A stretch of 41,779 bases of DNA from a virus, in the IMG/VR virus record IMGVR_UViG_3300028800_000172, positions 1-41,779 of that record; one strand, written 5' to 3'. This document shows, piece after piece, positions 1 to 6,219 of this stretch (its first letter is position 1; each line of letters begins with the position of its first letter). The notes under the pieces were generated by a model. The model ran no database searches. It saw only the letters and a program-made list of their open reading frames with translations, and was not told where the DNA came from. The position numbers and the translations under genes were made by a program.

Positions 1-545
1 GCCGCTTCAATTTCGTAAGTGTGGACAGTGCTAGCTCCTCCAGGCTTCGGCGTGGCACGAGGCATCAGCAATGCCGCCGCAAGCAAAAGCTGAAATGCCT
101 CGCGCTCCGCTCCCTGCGACGGTGAGGGAGGGGCGGCGATCACACCAAGTGGTTCGATAGCCCACATCTGGGGAGCTTGGTGAAAGCGGACACGCAATTC
201 AGTTTCGAGACTATAGCGATCTGTGTCTAACTTCACGCCTCCGGTTTCTAGATTAACAGCTCTCCACGCCACCACCGGGAGACGAGAAGAGCTGGTCGAT
301 GCGAGGCGGAGGGCGGCAAGCTCATCCCAATATTTTACGATGAGTTCCTGGTATCGACGGATGATCTTGCGCGCCCTATCCGGCGTAAAATCACCATCGT
401 CATTTGGAATCTCAGGCAACTGACGAGCGAGCAACTCAATCCCTTTTGCTTCTGCGGTCGGTATCATGGACTTGTGACTTTCTGCCGCCTGCTTTGCGGC
501 TCCGCGAGTTGCTGCGCAATCAATCGGATCGATCAGTTTGGTCAT
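1..545 (-). CDS. Hypothetical protein, 3' end outside window
   Basis: The reading frame is open on the minus strand from an ATG at 545 to the window edge, giving 181 visible residues and no stop. The start follows the upstream gene's stop by 13 nt, with a weak GAG upstream. The visible part is mixed alpha/beta in appearance, with a KYWDEL-type helix and a region rich in Ala, Leu and Pro. It has no signal peptide, membrane segment or motif I recognise. It is the distal visible gene of the leftward accessory cluster. The function is unknown; the reading frame itself is well supported because it has no stop in 545 nt and is collinear with its neighbours. Confidence 0.6.
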   Translation of the reverse strand, partial: MTKLIDPIDCAATRGAAKQAAESHKSMIPTAEAKGIELLARQLPEIPNDDGDFTPDRARKIIRRYQELIVKYWDELAALRLASTSSSRLPVVAWRAVNLETGGVKLDTDRYSLETELRVRFHQAPQMWAIEPLGVIAAPPSPSQGAEREAFQLLLAAALLMPRATPKPGGASTVHTYEIEA

Positions 546-558
546 CTCAAATCTCGCG

Positions 559-882
559 TTAAGTAAATTCGTTCGCTACCCACGCTTCCCAATCGAAGCC
601 ACAGCGGCATTTAGGAGCAAAGCCTGGCAGGTATTTGCCGTCTTTGTAGTTTGGGCTGCGGGTATCATCACACTGCGGGCACATCGGCTCCAGAACCCGC
701 ACGATGGTGCCAGGTGGGAACATCTTGGCGTCGAGTTCCAGCGGCTCGACCTGATGGTCGCCTTCCTTATCGCCGTCAGCGTAACACCACCAACGAGGAC
801 GCATCTGGTCGCACTCCGGACCGTCGTACATGTCCGGCTGCATCGTCGCAGTCATCGTTTCGTGGCGCTGGATCTTGATCAT
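559..882 (-). CDS. Small zinc-ribbon-like phage protein
   Basis: This is a 107-residue protein. I chose the ATG at 882 because it is preceded by ACGAGAAA; a TTG at 909 would add nine residues. The C-terminal half holds a CPQCD pair and a CRCGFDW pair about 28 residues apart, which fits a four-cysteine zinc ribbon. The N-terminal half is acidic and rich in Trp, Asp and Met. No catalytic motif is seen. It lies between two leftward hypothetical genes and probably belongs to the same transcript. Zinc binding is inferred from cysteine spacing only; the role is unknown. Confidence 0.6.
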   Translation of the reverse strand: MIKIQRHETMTATMQPDMYDGPECDQMRPRWWCYADGDKEGDHQVEPLELDAKMFPPGTIVRVLEPMCPQCDDTRSPNYKDGKYLPGFAPKCRCGFDWEAWVANEFT

Positions 883-915
883 TTCAATTTCTCGTAGATT
901 TAAGATCAACGGTAA

Positions 916-1476
916 TTATGCGGCCTTGCGCTCCCGAAGGTCGGTTTTCAGGATCGCGATTTGCTCGGGGTTGATCGGGATCAGAGAGTTGGCCGCAGGG
1001 ATCAAATCGGCGACCTCGGGCCATACCTCGATCACGTCTTCCAGTGATCCAGAAGCCATCACCAGCGCCTTATAGGCGTTGACGCGGATGGTCTTCTCTT
1101 TCTTGAAGGCGTCGTCTGCCGTCACCCAGGCTTCAACCGCAGCGGCGGTCTTCTCGTCGCCAATGTAAATGCGGCTGTAGCAGTTCCGATTGCAGGCGAT
1201 GACGGGCGCGCAATCATCATTCGTGAAACGGAACTGCTGCACCGCGCCGTCCGGGTATTTTACCCGAATACAGGAATCACGCTGGGTGAGGCCATATTTT
1301 TCGCAGACGACCATATCGGCTGGCTTGAATTTGGCTTCAACGATCTTGCGAACAAGAGGCTCGGCCTTCTTGTAGGCAGACGCCAAAGCCTTGGCTTCAG
1401 CAACTGGCGAAACATGTTCATTGGCGTGAGCAATCAACTTTTCGCGCATCCACTGCAACATCCGACGTTTAGCCAC
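916..1476 (-). CDS. Hypothetical phage protein, possibly Nmad5-type
   Basis: This is a 186-residue protein starting with GTG at 1476, preceded by a good ribosome site (CAGGAGA, about 7 nt upstream). It has a basic amphipathic N-terminus, a central region with several cysteines (VVCEKYG, DSCIRV, DDCAPV, CNRNC) and an alpha-helical C-terminus. The overall look, an N-terminal helical part followed by a beta-rich middle, recalls phage proteins annotated as nucleotide-modification-associated domain 5, but I cannot verify that match. It is leftward and in line with its neighbours. A profile search would decide the family. Confidence 0.55.
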   Translation of the reverse strand: MAKRRMLQWMREKLIAHANEHVSPVAEAKALASAYKKAEPLVRKIVEAKFKPADMVVCEKYGLTQRDSCIRVKYPDGAVQQFRFTNDDCAPVIACNRNCYSRIYIGDEKTAAAVEAWVTADDAFKKEKTIRVNAYKALVMASGSLEDVIEVWPEVADLIPAANSLIPINPEQIAILKTDLRERKAA

Positions 1477-1531
1477 TGTGTTCTCCTGTGAAAATATTGA
1501 TCTAACGGCTCATCCAGGCTGAGAGGTCGGG

Positions 1532-2254
1532 TCAGTCGAGGGGAGATTCAGCCGAAGCACACATCCTGATATCTTCAAGAGCGGCCTCATCATCAGCGAA
1601 GAAATCGGGGAGAGGAAGATTTAGACGACTAACGGCGTAGATCATGCGGCCTGCGGTTTCTGATCCGTATTTCTTCTCCAGGACGAAGCCTGCTTTTCCA
1701 GCCAGACAAATCGCGAAGCCTGCCCGACAATGTGTTGTGTTACACCAATTGGTTTCATCGCACTGACCGCCATGCCAGCCAGACATGTCGAGACCTTGTG
1801 CCTTTTTACTTTCGAGCGCGGCAAGAATTGCGGCATCGATGTTTGGCACGACGTAATCCGCGGTTGCTGGGTCGATGCCGTGAAATTCGCAATATTCTGC
1901 GCCAGTCCTTGGCTCTGGCGCGGCTTGCATTTGTCGGCCACCCTCAAGACTTTGAGCCGAACCATGAACCATGATGGAGACGTGAGCCGAAGCCTTGATT
2001 TTCAGTGCCGACCAGAGGCGGACAAATACATTCCCCCACGCCTCGACACTGGAATTCTCCCACGCCACGACACTGGAATTCTCCCGCGCCTCGACACTGG
2101 AATTCTCCCACGCCTCGACACTGGAATTCTCCCACGCCTCGACACTGGAATTCTCCCGCGCCACGACATGACAGCCAATAACGATTGCGATATTGCCGAG
2201 CTTAATACAGGCATCAAATTCTGCCTGGGAGCGTACCTCAACTCGCTTCTTCAT
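1532..2254 (-). CDS. Phage protein with 8-residue tandem repeats
   Basis: This is a 240-residue protein. The ATG at 2254 follows AAGGAGAATGAG, a near-perfect ribosome site, and the protein opens with Met-Lys-Lys-Arg. After an N-terminal beta-type segment come five copies of an octapeptide of the ENSSVEAW type (roughly residues 35-75), encoded by 24-bp DNA repeats. The pattern suggests a short beta-solenoid. The C-terminal half (about residues 110-240) contains a cysteine-bearing block (DETNWCNTTHCRAG) and a PDFFADDEAALEDI motif that I recognise from phage hypothetical proteins. The C-terminal domain's function is unknown. A distinctive feature is that the repeat array is open in all frames because 24 is a multiple of three. 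Confidence 0.65.
   Translation of the reverse strand: MKKRVEVRSQAEFDACIKLGNIAIVIGCHVVARENSSVEAWENSSVEAWENSSVEARENSSVVAWENSSVEAWGNVFVRLWSALKIKASAHVSIMVHGSAQSLEGGRQMQAAPEPRTGAEYCEFHGIDPATADYVVPNIDAAILAALESKKAQGLDMSGWHGGQCDETNWCNTTHCRAGFAICLAGKAGFVLEKKYGSETAGRMIYAVSRLNLPLPDFFADDEAALEDIRMCASAESPLD
2041..2160 (-). repeat. Five tandem 24-bp repeats inside a coding region
   Basis: There are five head-to-tail 24-bp units at 2041, 2065, 2089, 2113 and 2137, each containing GGAATTCTCCC on the plus strand. Units differ only by CCTCG/CCACG and CCACG/CCGCG changes. A partial sixth copy follows at 2161. They encode the octapeptide repeats of the surrounding minus-strand gene. Near-identity at silent positions implies recent expansion or homogenisation. 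Confidence 0.95.
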
Positions 2255-2273
2255 CTCATTCTCCTTAATGGTC

Positions 2274-2372
2274 TTAGCCCTCAAGCCAACGCATCATTCC
2301 CCTGAACAAAACAAACGCGATCGGTGGGCCTATGATGAATAGCCAGAGACCGCTCATCCGAATAAACGCCAT
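2274..2372 (-). CDS. 32-residue membrane peptide
   Basis: ATG at 2372 to TAA at 2274. The peptide is MAFIRMSG followed by a hydrophobic stretch (LWLFIIGPPIAFVLF) and a basic tail (RGMMRWLEG), so one membrane span is expected. There is no clear ribosome site, but the start lies 16 nt inside the end of the preceding 38-residue peptide gene, so coupled translation is likely. The function is unknown; the call rests on hydrophobicity, gene overlap and position in the cluster. Confidence 0.45.
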   Translation of the reverse strand: MAFIRMSGLWLFIIGPPIAFVLFRGMMRWLEG

Positions 2373-2470
2373 GCGCCAACATCCGGGATCTGCTGATACG
2401 ACGCCCACCAGGCGAACGAATAGAACAGCACGGCACCGGTCACGAAGGTCAGCAGGAAGGCGCGGGTCAT
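2354..2470 (-). CDS. 38-residue membrane peptide
   Basis: ATG at 2470 to TGA at 2354. The peptide begins MTRAFLLTFV and has a single hydrophobic span (about residues 4-23) followed by a short Trp/Tyr-rich exterior part. Its ATG overlaps the stop of the 75-residue gene upstream as ATGA, a usual sign of translational coupling. The length and single span fit small phage membrane proteins, but there is no partner gene that would identify it as a spanin or holin. The function is unknown. Confidence 0.5.
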   Translation of the reverse strand: MTRAFLLTFVTGAVLFYSFAWWASYQQIPDVGAWRLFG

Positions 2471-2694
2471 TGCCCTACTACCCTCAGTCGCCCAGGTTCA
2501 CGCCTCACATGTTTTGTCAGCCGGTCGCTAACCAGATGCATCGCCAGCAATGCACCGAACCATCGCGCATCGTTTGCAAGCATTCGATCCAGGCCCTGTG
2601 GAGACTCGGAGATGGAAAGCAAGTCTTTTGCAATCTGCTCCAGAGAAAAAAGCGTCATGTCGAGTAAAGGAGGCACTTCGTGGAGGTCGGTCAT
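2467..2694 (-). CDS. Hypothetical 75-residue protein
   Basis: I place the start at the ATG at 2694, where it overlaps the stop of the 24-residue peptide gene as ATGA; it has no ribosome site of its own. A longer frame upstream (to 2799) exists, but it would run through two other genes. The protein is helical and acidic at first (MTDLHEVPPLLDMTLFSLEQ), ending with a basic tail (HVRREPGRLRVVGQ). No known domain is recognised. It sits inside a chain of coupled leftward genes. Confidence 0.5.
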   Translation of the reverse strand: MTDLHEVPPLLDMTLFSLEQIAKDLLSISESPQGLDRMLANDARWFGALLAMHLVSDRLTKHVRREPGRLRVVGQ

Positions 2695-2765
2695 GTCAAA
2701 CACCAAACTGCAATCAGGATTACGCCTGTGAAAAGAACCGCGAGCGAAAGGAGGAAATCGCGCAT
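2691..2765 (-). CDS. 24-residue hydrophobic peptide
   Basis: ATG at 2765 to TGA at 2691. The peptide is MRDFLLSLAVLFTG followed by VILIAVWCLT: essentially one membrane span with a charged start. It overlaps the upstream 77-residue gene as TGATG and the downstream 75-residue gene as ATGA, so it fills the gap between them exactly. That tight fit is the main argument that it is translated. The function is unknown. Confidence 0.45.
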   Translation of the reverse strand: MRDFLLSLAVLFTGVILIAVWCLT

Positions 2766-2998
2766 CACACGGCCTCCGATGCTTCGATCGCGTCGGCAAT
2801 GCCTTCAGCCTCTCGGCGTTCAGCAGCAGCCTTGCGCGCCTCTGCCATCACCGCTTGAAAACGGCGTTCGCTGTCGATCATGTAGAAATGAAAGCGCCAG
2901 CCCTTGCAGTGCTCGTCGTGCTGTTGCGGCCCGAACAGGCAGTCGATGAAGAGCTGCGTGTCGTTGGTGGAGAAGGCGGTGGCGGTGAAGAGGGGCAT
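2765..2998 (-). CDS. Hypothetical 77-residue protein
   Basis: The ATG at 2998 is preceded by GGAG about 9 nt upstream, and the preceding gene stops 5 nt before it. The N-terminal half has aromatic residues and two cysteines (DCLFGP, EHCKGW). The C-terminal half is a strongly charged Ala/Glu/Arg helix (AEARKAAAERREAEG) that could form a coiled coil. It belongs to the leftward accessory operon. No family is recognised. Confidence 0.55.
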   Translation of the reverse strand: MPLFTATAFSTNDTQLFIDCLFGPQQHDEHCKGWRFHFYMIDSERRFQAVMAEARKAAAERREAEGIADAIEASEAV

Positions 2999-3003
2999 GA
3001 CGG

Positions 3004-3345
3004 CTACTCCGCCGCGTCTGCAAAACGAGCGGAAGCACGAGCCCCCAATGCAAGACGTGCCGACTCGGCAACATCAACGGCAGAGTCCAGACCGCGCAGT
3101 AAATGCATTTTCATGCGCTGGTAGGCGTAAGGATTGGAGGGATCGGCTTCAGCGTGCAGCTTTGCTGCCGCATCGATTGCCTGAATATCCTTGCCATTCC
3201 AGAGCGGCTTGCGGAAGCGCGGCAGATTCCAAGCAGCCCGCTGGTTCAAGAGCTTCAGAAGCTCGCTATCGTTCTTCTTGGCTGGCATTGCCGTCCCCCA
3301 TCGATTGGCTTGTGCGCCGGGTGGTGTTTGATGGGTTTGGGTCAT
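3004..3345 (-). CDS. Hypothetical 113-residue protein, first gene of leftward operon
   Basis: The ATG at 3345 is the last three bases of a 16-bp operator-like sequence. A second candidate start, ATG at 3288, has a better ribosome site (GGGGGACG) and would give 94 residues starting MPAKKND. The protein is basic and helical, with an LLKLLNQRAAWNLPRFRKPLWNGKD segment and an Ala-rich C-terminus. It is the first gene after the candidate leftward promoter/operator, so repressor control is likely. The function is unknown. Confidence 0.55.
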   Translation of the reverse strand: MTQTHQTPPGAQANRWGTAMPAKKNDSELLKLLNQRAAWNLPRFRKPLWNGKDIQAIDAAAKLHAEADPSNPYAYQRMKMHLLRGLDSAVDVAESARLALGARASARFADAAE

Positions 3346-3396
3346 AGCATCACTGAAACCATAGTGCAACTGAAAAACGTAGCAATACTGAAAATA
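3343..3396 (-). promoter_or_regulatory. Candidate leftward operator/promoter cluster
   Basis: Three TTTCAGT-type sites occur on the minus strand within 54 bp: TTTCAGTGATGCTATG (3358-3343), TTTTTCAGTTG around 3370-3378, and TTTTCAGTAT around 3386-3394. The first is an exact 16-bp copy of a site before the Cro-like gene (3881-3896). The cluster lies between the repressor's terminator and the first leftward accessory gene. I infer repressor binding from the repetition and position. Confidence 0.6.
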
Positions 3397-3403
3397 GTTT
3401 TGG

Positions 3404-3435
3404 ACAAAGAAAAACCCGCCAGAATCGGCGGGTTT
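3404..3435 (-). terminator. Rho-independent terminator after the repressor gene
   Basis: A 9-bp perfect stem (AAACCCGCC at 3412-3420 against GGCGGGTTT at 3427-3435) with a 6-nt loop. On the minus strand it is followed by a T-rich run (3404-3415). It lies 22 bp past the repressor stop codon, so it should end the leftward repressor message and insulate it from the accessory operon. Confidence 0.85.
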
Positions 3436-3457
3436 GGGTAATTTTATTTCACGCTGG

Positions 3458-3811
3458 CTAGTCTTGGGTTCCGGTTTTTGAGACCATGCCCTTCGCGATC
3501 TCTAATAGGGCATTACGCTGGGTGGCAGGGGCTCGTTGGAACAGCGACCATATATCATTGTCGTCTGCAGGGTTCACATCCAAGATCTGGCCTGGTGTAC
3601 AGTGTAGAGCCGCCGCAAGGGCGGCTAGGCCCTCATCGCTATACCCTTGAAGACCACGCTCTAGCTGGGAAACGTTCCCCACGGACCAGCCTACGGCCCC
3701 GGCAAGCTCTTCTTGGGTCATCCCTCGGAACTCCCGCCACTCTTTCAGGAATATGCGGCGCCGCGCCCTCTTAAAGCGCGTCTGCACTAGGTTCCGGGTT
3801 TTTCTAGCCAT
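3458..3811 (-). CDS. CI-like phage repressor, XRE-family HTH
   Basis: This is a 117-residue protein read from ATG 3811. Alternative starts at 3835 (ATG) and 3847 extend it by 8-12 residues. It has a helix-turn-helix of the XRE type (FRGMTQEELAGAVGWSVGNVSQLERG, about residues 30-55), then a short C-terminal helix (NALLEIAKGMVSK). It is shorter than lambda CI and has no LexA/CI peptidase domain, so RecA-stimulated self-cleavage is unlikely. With the 3811 start the ATG directly follows TTTCAGT, a site matching its probable operators. That would mean autoregulation and a nearly leaderless message. It is divergent from a Cro-like gene, the classic lysogeny switch layout. The fold is certain; the role comes from context. 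Confidence 0.85.
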   Translation of the reverse strand: MARKTRNLVQTRFKRARRRIFLKEWREFRGMTQEELAGAVGWSVGNVSQLERGLQGYSDEGLAALAAALHCTPGQILDVNPADDNDIWSLFQRAPATQRNALLEIAKGMVSKTGTQD

Positions 3812-3896
3812 ACTGAAATCGTATCGCGGCGCCATATTTCGGAACACACAGTAAAGCTGAAAAAAGTTGTTGCGGCCGGATTTCAGTGATGCTATG
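3809..3896. promoter_or_regulatory. Repressor/Cro intergenic operator region
   Basis: The divergent region holds TTTCAGT on the minus strand beside the repressor ATG (3811-3818), a TTTTTTCAGC variant (about 3856-3864, minus strand), and TTTCAGTGATGCTATG on the plus strand (3881-3896), 8 bp before the Cro-like ATG. The last is the inverted copy of the site at 3343-3358. I infer operators for both promoters; clear -10/-35 boxes are not visible. Confidence 0.6.
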
Positions 3897-3904
3897 GGTT
3901 GGCC

Positions 3905-4114
3905 ATGCAGCTTTCAGATTGGCTAACCGAGAACCACGTCAAACCGAGCGAATTCGCGTCGCGGATCGGCGTTTCGCCACAGGCGATCACCGGCTGGTGT
4001 GACGGATCGTTCTGGATTTCCAAGAAGAACGCACAATCGGTCTTTGCCGAGACCAAGGGCGCTGTAACGCCGACCGATTTCATGATGGTTGCGAAGAAGG
4101 AGGCCACGCAGTGA
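3905..4114 (+). CDS. Cro-like regulator
   Basis: This is a 69-residue protein from ATG 3905 (a TTG at 3899 would add two residues). It is a single HTH domain: QLSDWLTENHVKPSEFASRIGVSPQAITGWCDG, with the recognition helix around residues 24-34, then a short C-terminal segment. Small size, a lone DNA-binding domain and divergence from the repressor fit Cro, which represses the repressor promoter when lytic growth starts. No strong ribosome site is seen. Its stop overlaps the GTG of the next gene (GTGA), so the two are co-translated. Confidence 0.8.
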   Translation: MQLSDWLTENHVKPSEFASRIGVSPQAITGWCDGSFWISKKNAQSVFAETKGAVTPTDFMMVAKKEATQ

Positions 4115-4623
4115 CGGCCTCCTACATCTATTTCATTCAGGCTGGCGAAGGTGGCCCGATCAAAGTCGGCTTTACTTCGATGAAGCCAGAACGCCGCATT
4201 TCTCATATTCAAACCGGGTGCCCTTGGCCGATCAAAGTAATTGGCTTGATTGAAGGTGACGCGGCTGACGAAAAGAGAATTCATAAACAGCTCGCCCCAT
4301 ACAAAACCAAGGGCGAGTGGTTTTCCCCTGTCGCTGAAGTGCTTCGCGCTGTTGAAATGGCGCTTACTTCTGGCAAGCGTTTCGAAATTGCGCTCAAGAG
4401 CAAAATGAACTCACTTCGGCACATCCGAAAAACAGTCTTTGGCGTTACGCAGGCCGATTTGGCATCGATCGCGCGTGTCTCCCAAGGGACGGTTTCCAAG
4501 TGGGAACGCGAAAACCTCAAACCGAACTTGGAAGAACTCGAACGCATCCGTTCGGAAGCCGTCAAACGCGGCCTCGAATGGAATGATTCGTGGTTCTTCG
4601 AGCAGGAAGGGCGTGCTCAGTGA
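4111..4623 (+). CDS. GIY-YIG-type domain fused to XRE HTH
   Basis: This is a 170-residue protein starting with GTG at 4111 after AAGGAGG. Residues 5-80 match the T5orf172/Mug113 branch of GIY-YIG nucleases: YIYFIQ, then IKVGFTS, an Arg (R28/R29), HIQTGCPWP, and a Glu in GEWFSP near residue 69. Residues 100-150 form an XRE-type HTH (VTQADLASIARVSQGTVSKWERE). It occupies the position of cII in lambdoid phages. It could be a sequence-specific nuclease or a regulator whose GIY-YIG fold serves binding. The nuclease active site appears mostly present, but the first GIY triad is YIY/FIQ rather than the standard form. Domain calls are firm; the function is open. Confidence 0.8.
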   Translation: MTASYIYFIQAGEGGPIKVGFTSMKPERRISHIQTGCPWPIKVIGLIEGDAADEKRIHKQLAPYKTKGEWFSPVAEVLRAVEMALTSGKRFEIALKSKMNSLRHIRKTVFGVTQADLASIARVSQGTVSKWERENLKPNLEELERIRSEAVKRGLEWNDSWFFEQEGRAQ

Positions 4624-4889
4624 CGCAGTGTCCGCGCCTCTCTCAGGGTTTCGGCAATATTCTGGTTGATTGCCTCCATGGCAGCCGCCGTCGAGCGCTG
4701 CACCGCGTCCAAGAGGTCGTCCGCCCGCATCACACAAGAATAAAGCCAATGAATGTGGATGCCGCCCTTCCTGCAACCGCAATAGATGCGCACATCCGGC
4801 CCATCGATCTCGGTAATGGTTATGTTGATTTTGTATTCCGGAAGATCGAGAGACGCGGGGTGGATGGCTGCTACGTCGTGGATTCCCAT
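4617..4889 (-). CDS. Hypothetical 90-residue protein
   Basis: The ATG at 4889 follows GGAGCAATCGCA, a good ribosome site, and the gene ends 7 bp inside the convergent GIY-YIG/HTH gene. The protein has a beta-rich start (EYKINITITEIDGPDVRIYCGCRKGGIHIHW) and a helical end (DLLDAVQRSTAAAMEAINQNIAETLREA). The CGC and HIH residues could bind a metal. There is no membrane segment from this start. It is the only leftward gene in the rightward early region and shares a divergent intergenic region with the outer-membrane gene. The function is unknown. Confidence 0.5.
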   Translation of the reverse strand: MGIHDVAAIHPASLDLPEYKINITITEIDGPDVRIYCGCRKGGIHIHWLYSCVMRADDLLDAVQRSTAAAMEAINQNIAETLREARTLRH

Positions 4890-5022
4890 TGCGATTGCTC
4901 CAAAACTCCAAACACAATTTGCAATCACATAGGCACACCTCATCGCCGCGTTCACAACTTAATTTGCGCAAAGCAGTATTCCTCCCGGTGGAAAACTTCC
5001 AGTTGTTCCCATGTTGAGCCAC

Positions 5023-5081
5023 ATCGGAACTCGCTCGCGTTGGCATTACAGACGCCAACGCTAGAAGCATTGAGTTCCGAT
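5023..5081. repeat. Nested perfect inverted repeats
   Basis: Outer arms ATCGGAACTC (5023-5032) and GAGTTCCGAT (5072-5081) are perfect 10-bp complements. Inside them, GCGTTGGC (5037-5044) and GCCAACGC (5054-5061) are perfect 8-bp complements with a 9-nt loop. The whole folds as a two-tier stem with an asymmetric internal bulge. It lies in the 364-bp divergent gap between the 90-residue gene and the outer-membrane gene. It could be an operator, an RNA leader structure or a site for another protein; no T-run directly follows. Confidence 0.85.
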
Positions 5082-5116
5082 CCTTTTCTCCCAGCCCCAC
5101 CCCTCGGGGCCACCTT

Positions 5117-5141
5117 GGGCGGCTTTGCCGCTCCTTTTCTT
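5117..5141 (+). terminator. Possible rho-independent terminator or attenuator
   Basis: GGGCGGC and GCCGCTC pair over 7 bp around a TTT loop, followed by CCTTTTCTTC. The T-run is interrupted, so efficiency would be modest. It could end rightward transcription from the Cro operon before the outer-membrane gene, or act in that gene's own leader. Confidence 0.4.
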
Positions 5142-5253
5142 CAAGCGCGAGCCGCCGAGCATCCCCCGAAACGAGATGCCCGGCTCACGCACGCCTTACG
5201 CAACACACGCTTTCGCCGCGCCATGACGGCCCGGCAAACATGGGGAGTATGAA

Positions 5254-5952
5254 ATGAAGAAATTTCTCAGTTTGGCTTTGCTCTTGGGTTCGACGGCGCT
5301 CGCGAGTGCGGCGGATAATTTGCCGGTGAAGGCCGTCAATCCTTTTACGACCGGCTATCCGACCCGCTGCGGCGGTTATTATGGCATCGGCACTGGCGGC
5401 AATGCTGGCGCTGTCACTGGCGGCACAGTCGGCGAGCAGATCGTTCAGGGCGATCTTGACGCGCTGGTCGGTTATACCTGCCCGTTCGCGGGAAATGCCT
5501 TCTGGTTCGTAGAAGGACAGGCGGGGTTTTCGAACCTCAACGGCACGAGCAACGGCCTCGCGTTGTCCGGTCCGGGCGTTTTCATCGAACGAGCTGGCGT
5601 CGGTTCGCCGATCCAGCAGTATCTTTCCAGCATCCTTCCGAACCTCAATCTGCCGGCGCTTCCTTCGTTGCCATCCATTCCGGGCGCCACACCGAACGCC
5701 TCGCCGCAGTCCTATGGTTTCGTCGGTCTGGTCCAGCAGGACTTCGGCGCGCAGGTCGGCAACGCCTCCGCGCATGATTGGATCAATGCCCCGATCATCG
5801 GCGTGGGCCTTCTGACCCGCTACTCCAACAACATGGTCATCGACACATGGGCTGGCTGGCAGATGAACGCCACCAACTCGATTTGTTTGCAGGCTGGCGG
5901 GTGCATCAAACCCGGCAACATGGCGCGCGTAGGCGTTTCGCTGAAGTTCTGA
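5254..5952 (+). CDS. Phage-encoded outer-membrane-type protein with signal peptide
   Basis: This is a 232-residue protein with ATG at 5254 after GGGGAG. It opens with a Sec signal peptide (MKKFLSLALLLGSTALASA, cut before ADN). The mature part is rich in Gly, Asn and aromatic residues in alternating patterns, and it ends in VSLKF, a C-terminal Phe as in outer-membrane beta-barrels. Those features suggest an Omp-type barrel in the host outer membrane. A Leu/Pro-rich stretch (residues about 128-150) looks like an extracellular loop. It could be a lysogenic-conversion factor that changes surface receptors or excludes other phages. The export signal is plain; the barrel is inferred. Confidence 0.7.
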   Translation: MKKFLSLALLLGSTALASAADNLPVKAVNPFTTGYPTRCGGYYGIGTGGNAGAVTGGTVGEQIVQGDLDALVGYTCPFAGNAFWFVEGQAGFSNLNGTSNGLALSGPGVFIERAGVGSPIQQYLSSILPNLNLPALPSLPSIPGATPNASPQSYGFVGLVQQDFGAQVGNASAHDWINAPIIGVGLLTRYSNNMVIDTWAGWQMNATNSICLQAGGCIKPGNMARVGVSLKF

Positions 5953-6008
5953 CGGAGGGGCGGCGAGGGGGCAGGTCATGGCCTGTCCCCGTTTCTCAGG
6001 GGGTTTCG

Positions 6009-6122
6009 ATGCAGACGATCATTGATGGTGTCACGTTGCTCTGTTGGGCGCTTCTGATCGGCGCAGCTCTGGTCGGCATTGGGTTTAGCGGCTGGGCGCT
6101 CATCGCTCCCGCGTTTCAGTAA
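6009..6122 (+). CDS. 37-residue membrane peptide
   Basis: ATG at 6009, preceded by a GGGGG run about 5 nt upstream; stop at 6120-6122. The peptide is one long hydrophobic stretch (LLCWALLIGAALVGIGFSGWALIAP), so a single membrane span is expected. It lies 56 bp past the outer-membrane gene and could share its message. The function is unknown. Confidence 0.5.
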   Translation: MQTIIDGVTLLCWALLIGAALVGIGFSGWALIAPAFQ

Positions 6123-6219
6123 CAATTCAAGTGCGTTGCGGGTTGCCGCAGCGAGCCGGATGAACGGTAAGAGATCGTCGTCGGGCATTTGTTCAAAACA
6201 AAAATGTGAGGCGTCAGTC

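Noticed and set aside
2041-2160. Tandem 24-bp repeats as a CRISPR array
   Set aside because: There are no spacers; the units are contiguous, in frame and encode an octapeptide repeat.
4411-5100. 229-residue minus-strand frame across the GIY-YIG/HTH gene and the gap
   Set aside because: It covers two supported genes in other frames and has no ribosome site or recognisable domain.
5185-5979. 264-residue minus-strand frame opposite the outer-membrane gene
   Set aside because: It is the shadow of a signal-peptide gene with a good ribosome site, and has biased Arg/Ala/Asp composition without motifs.
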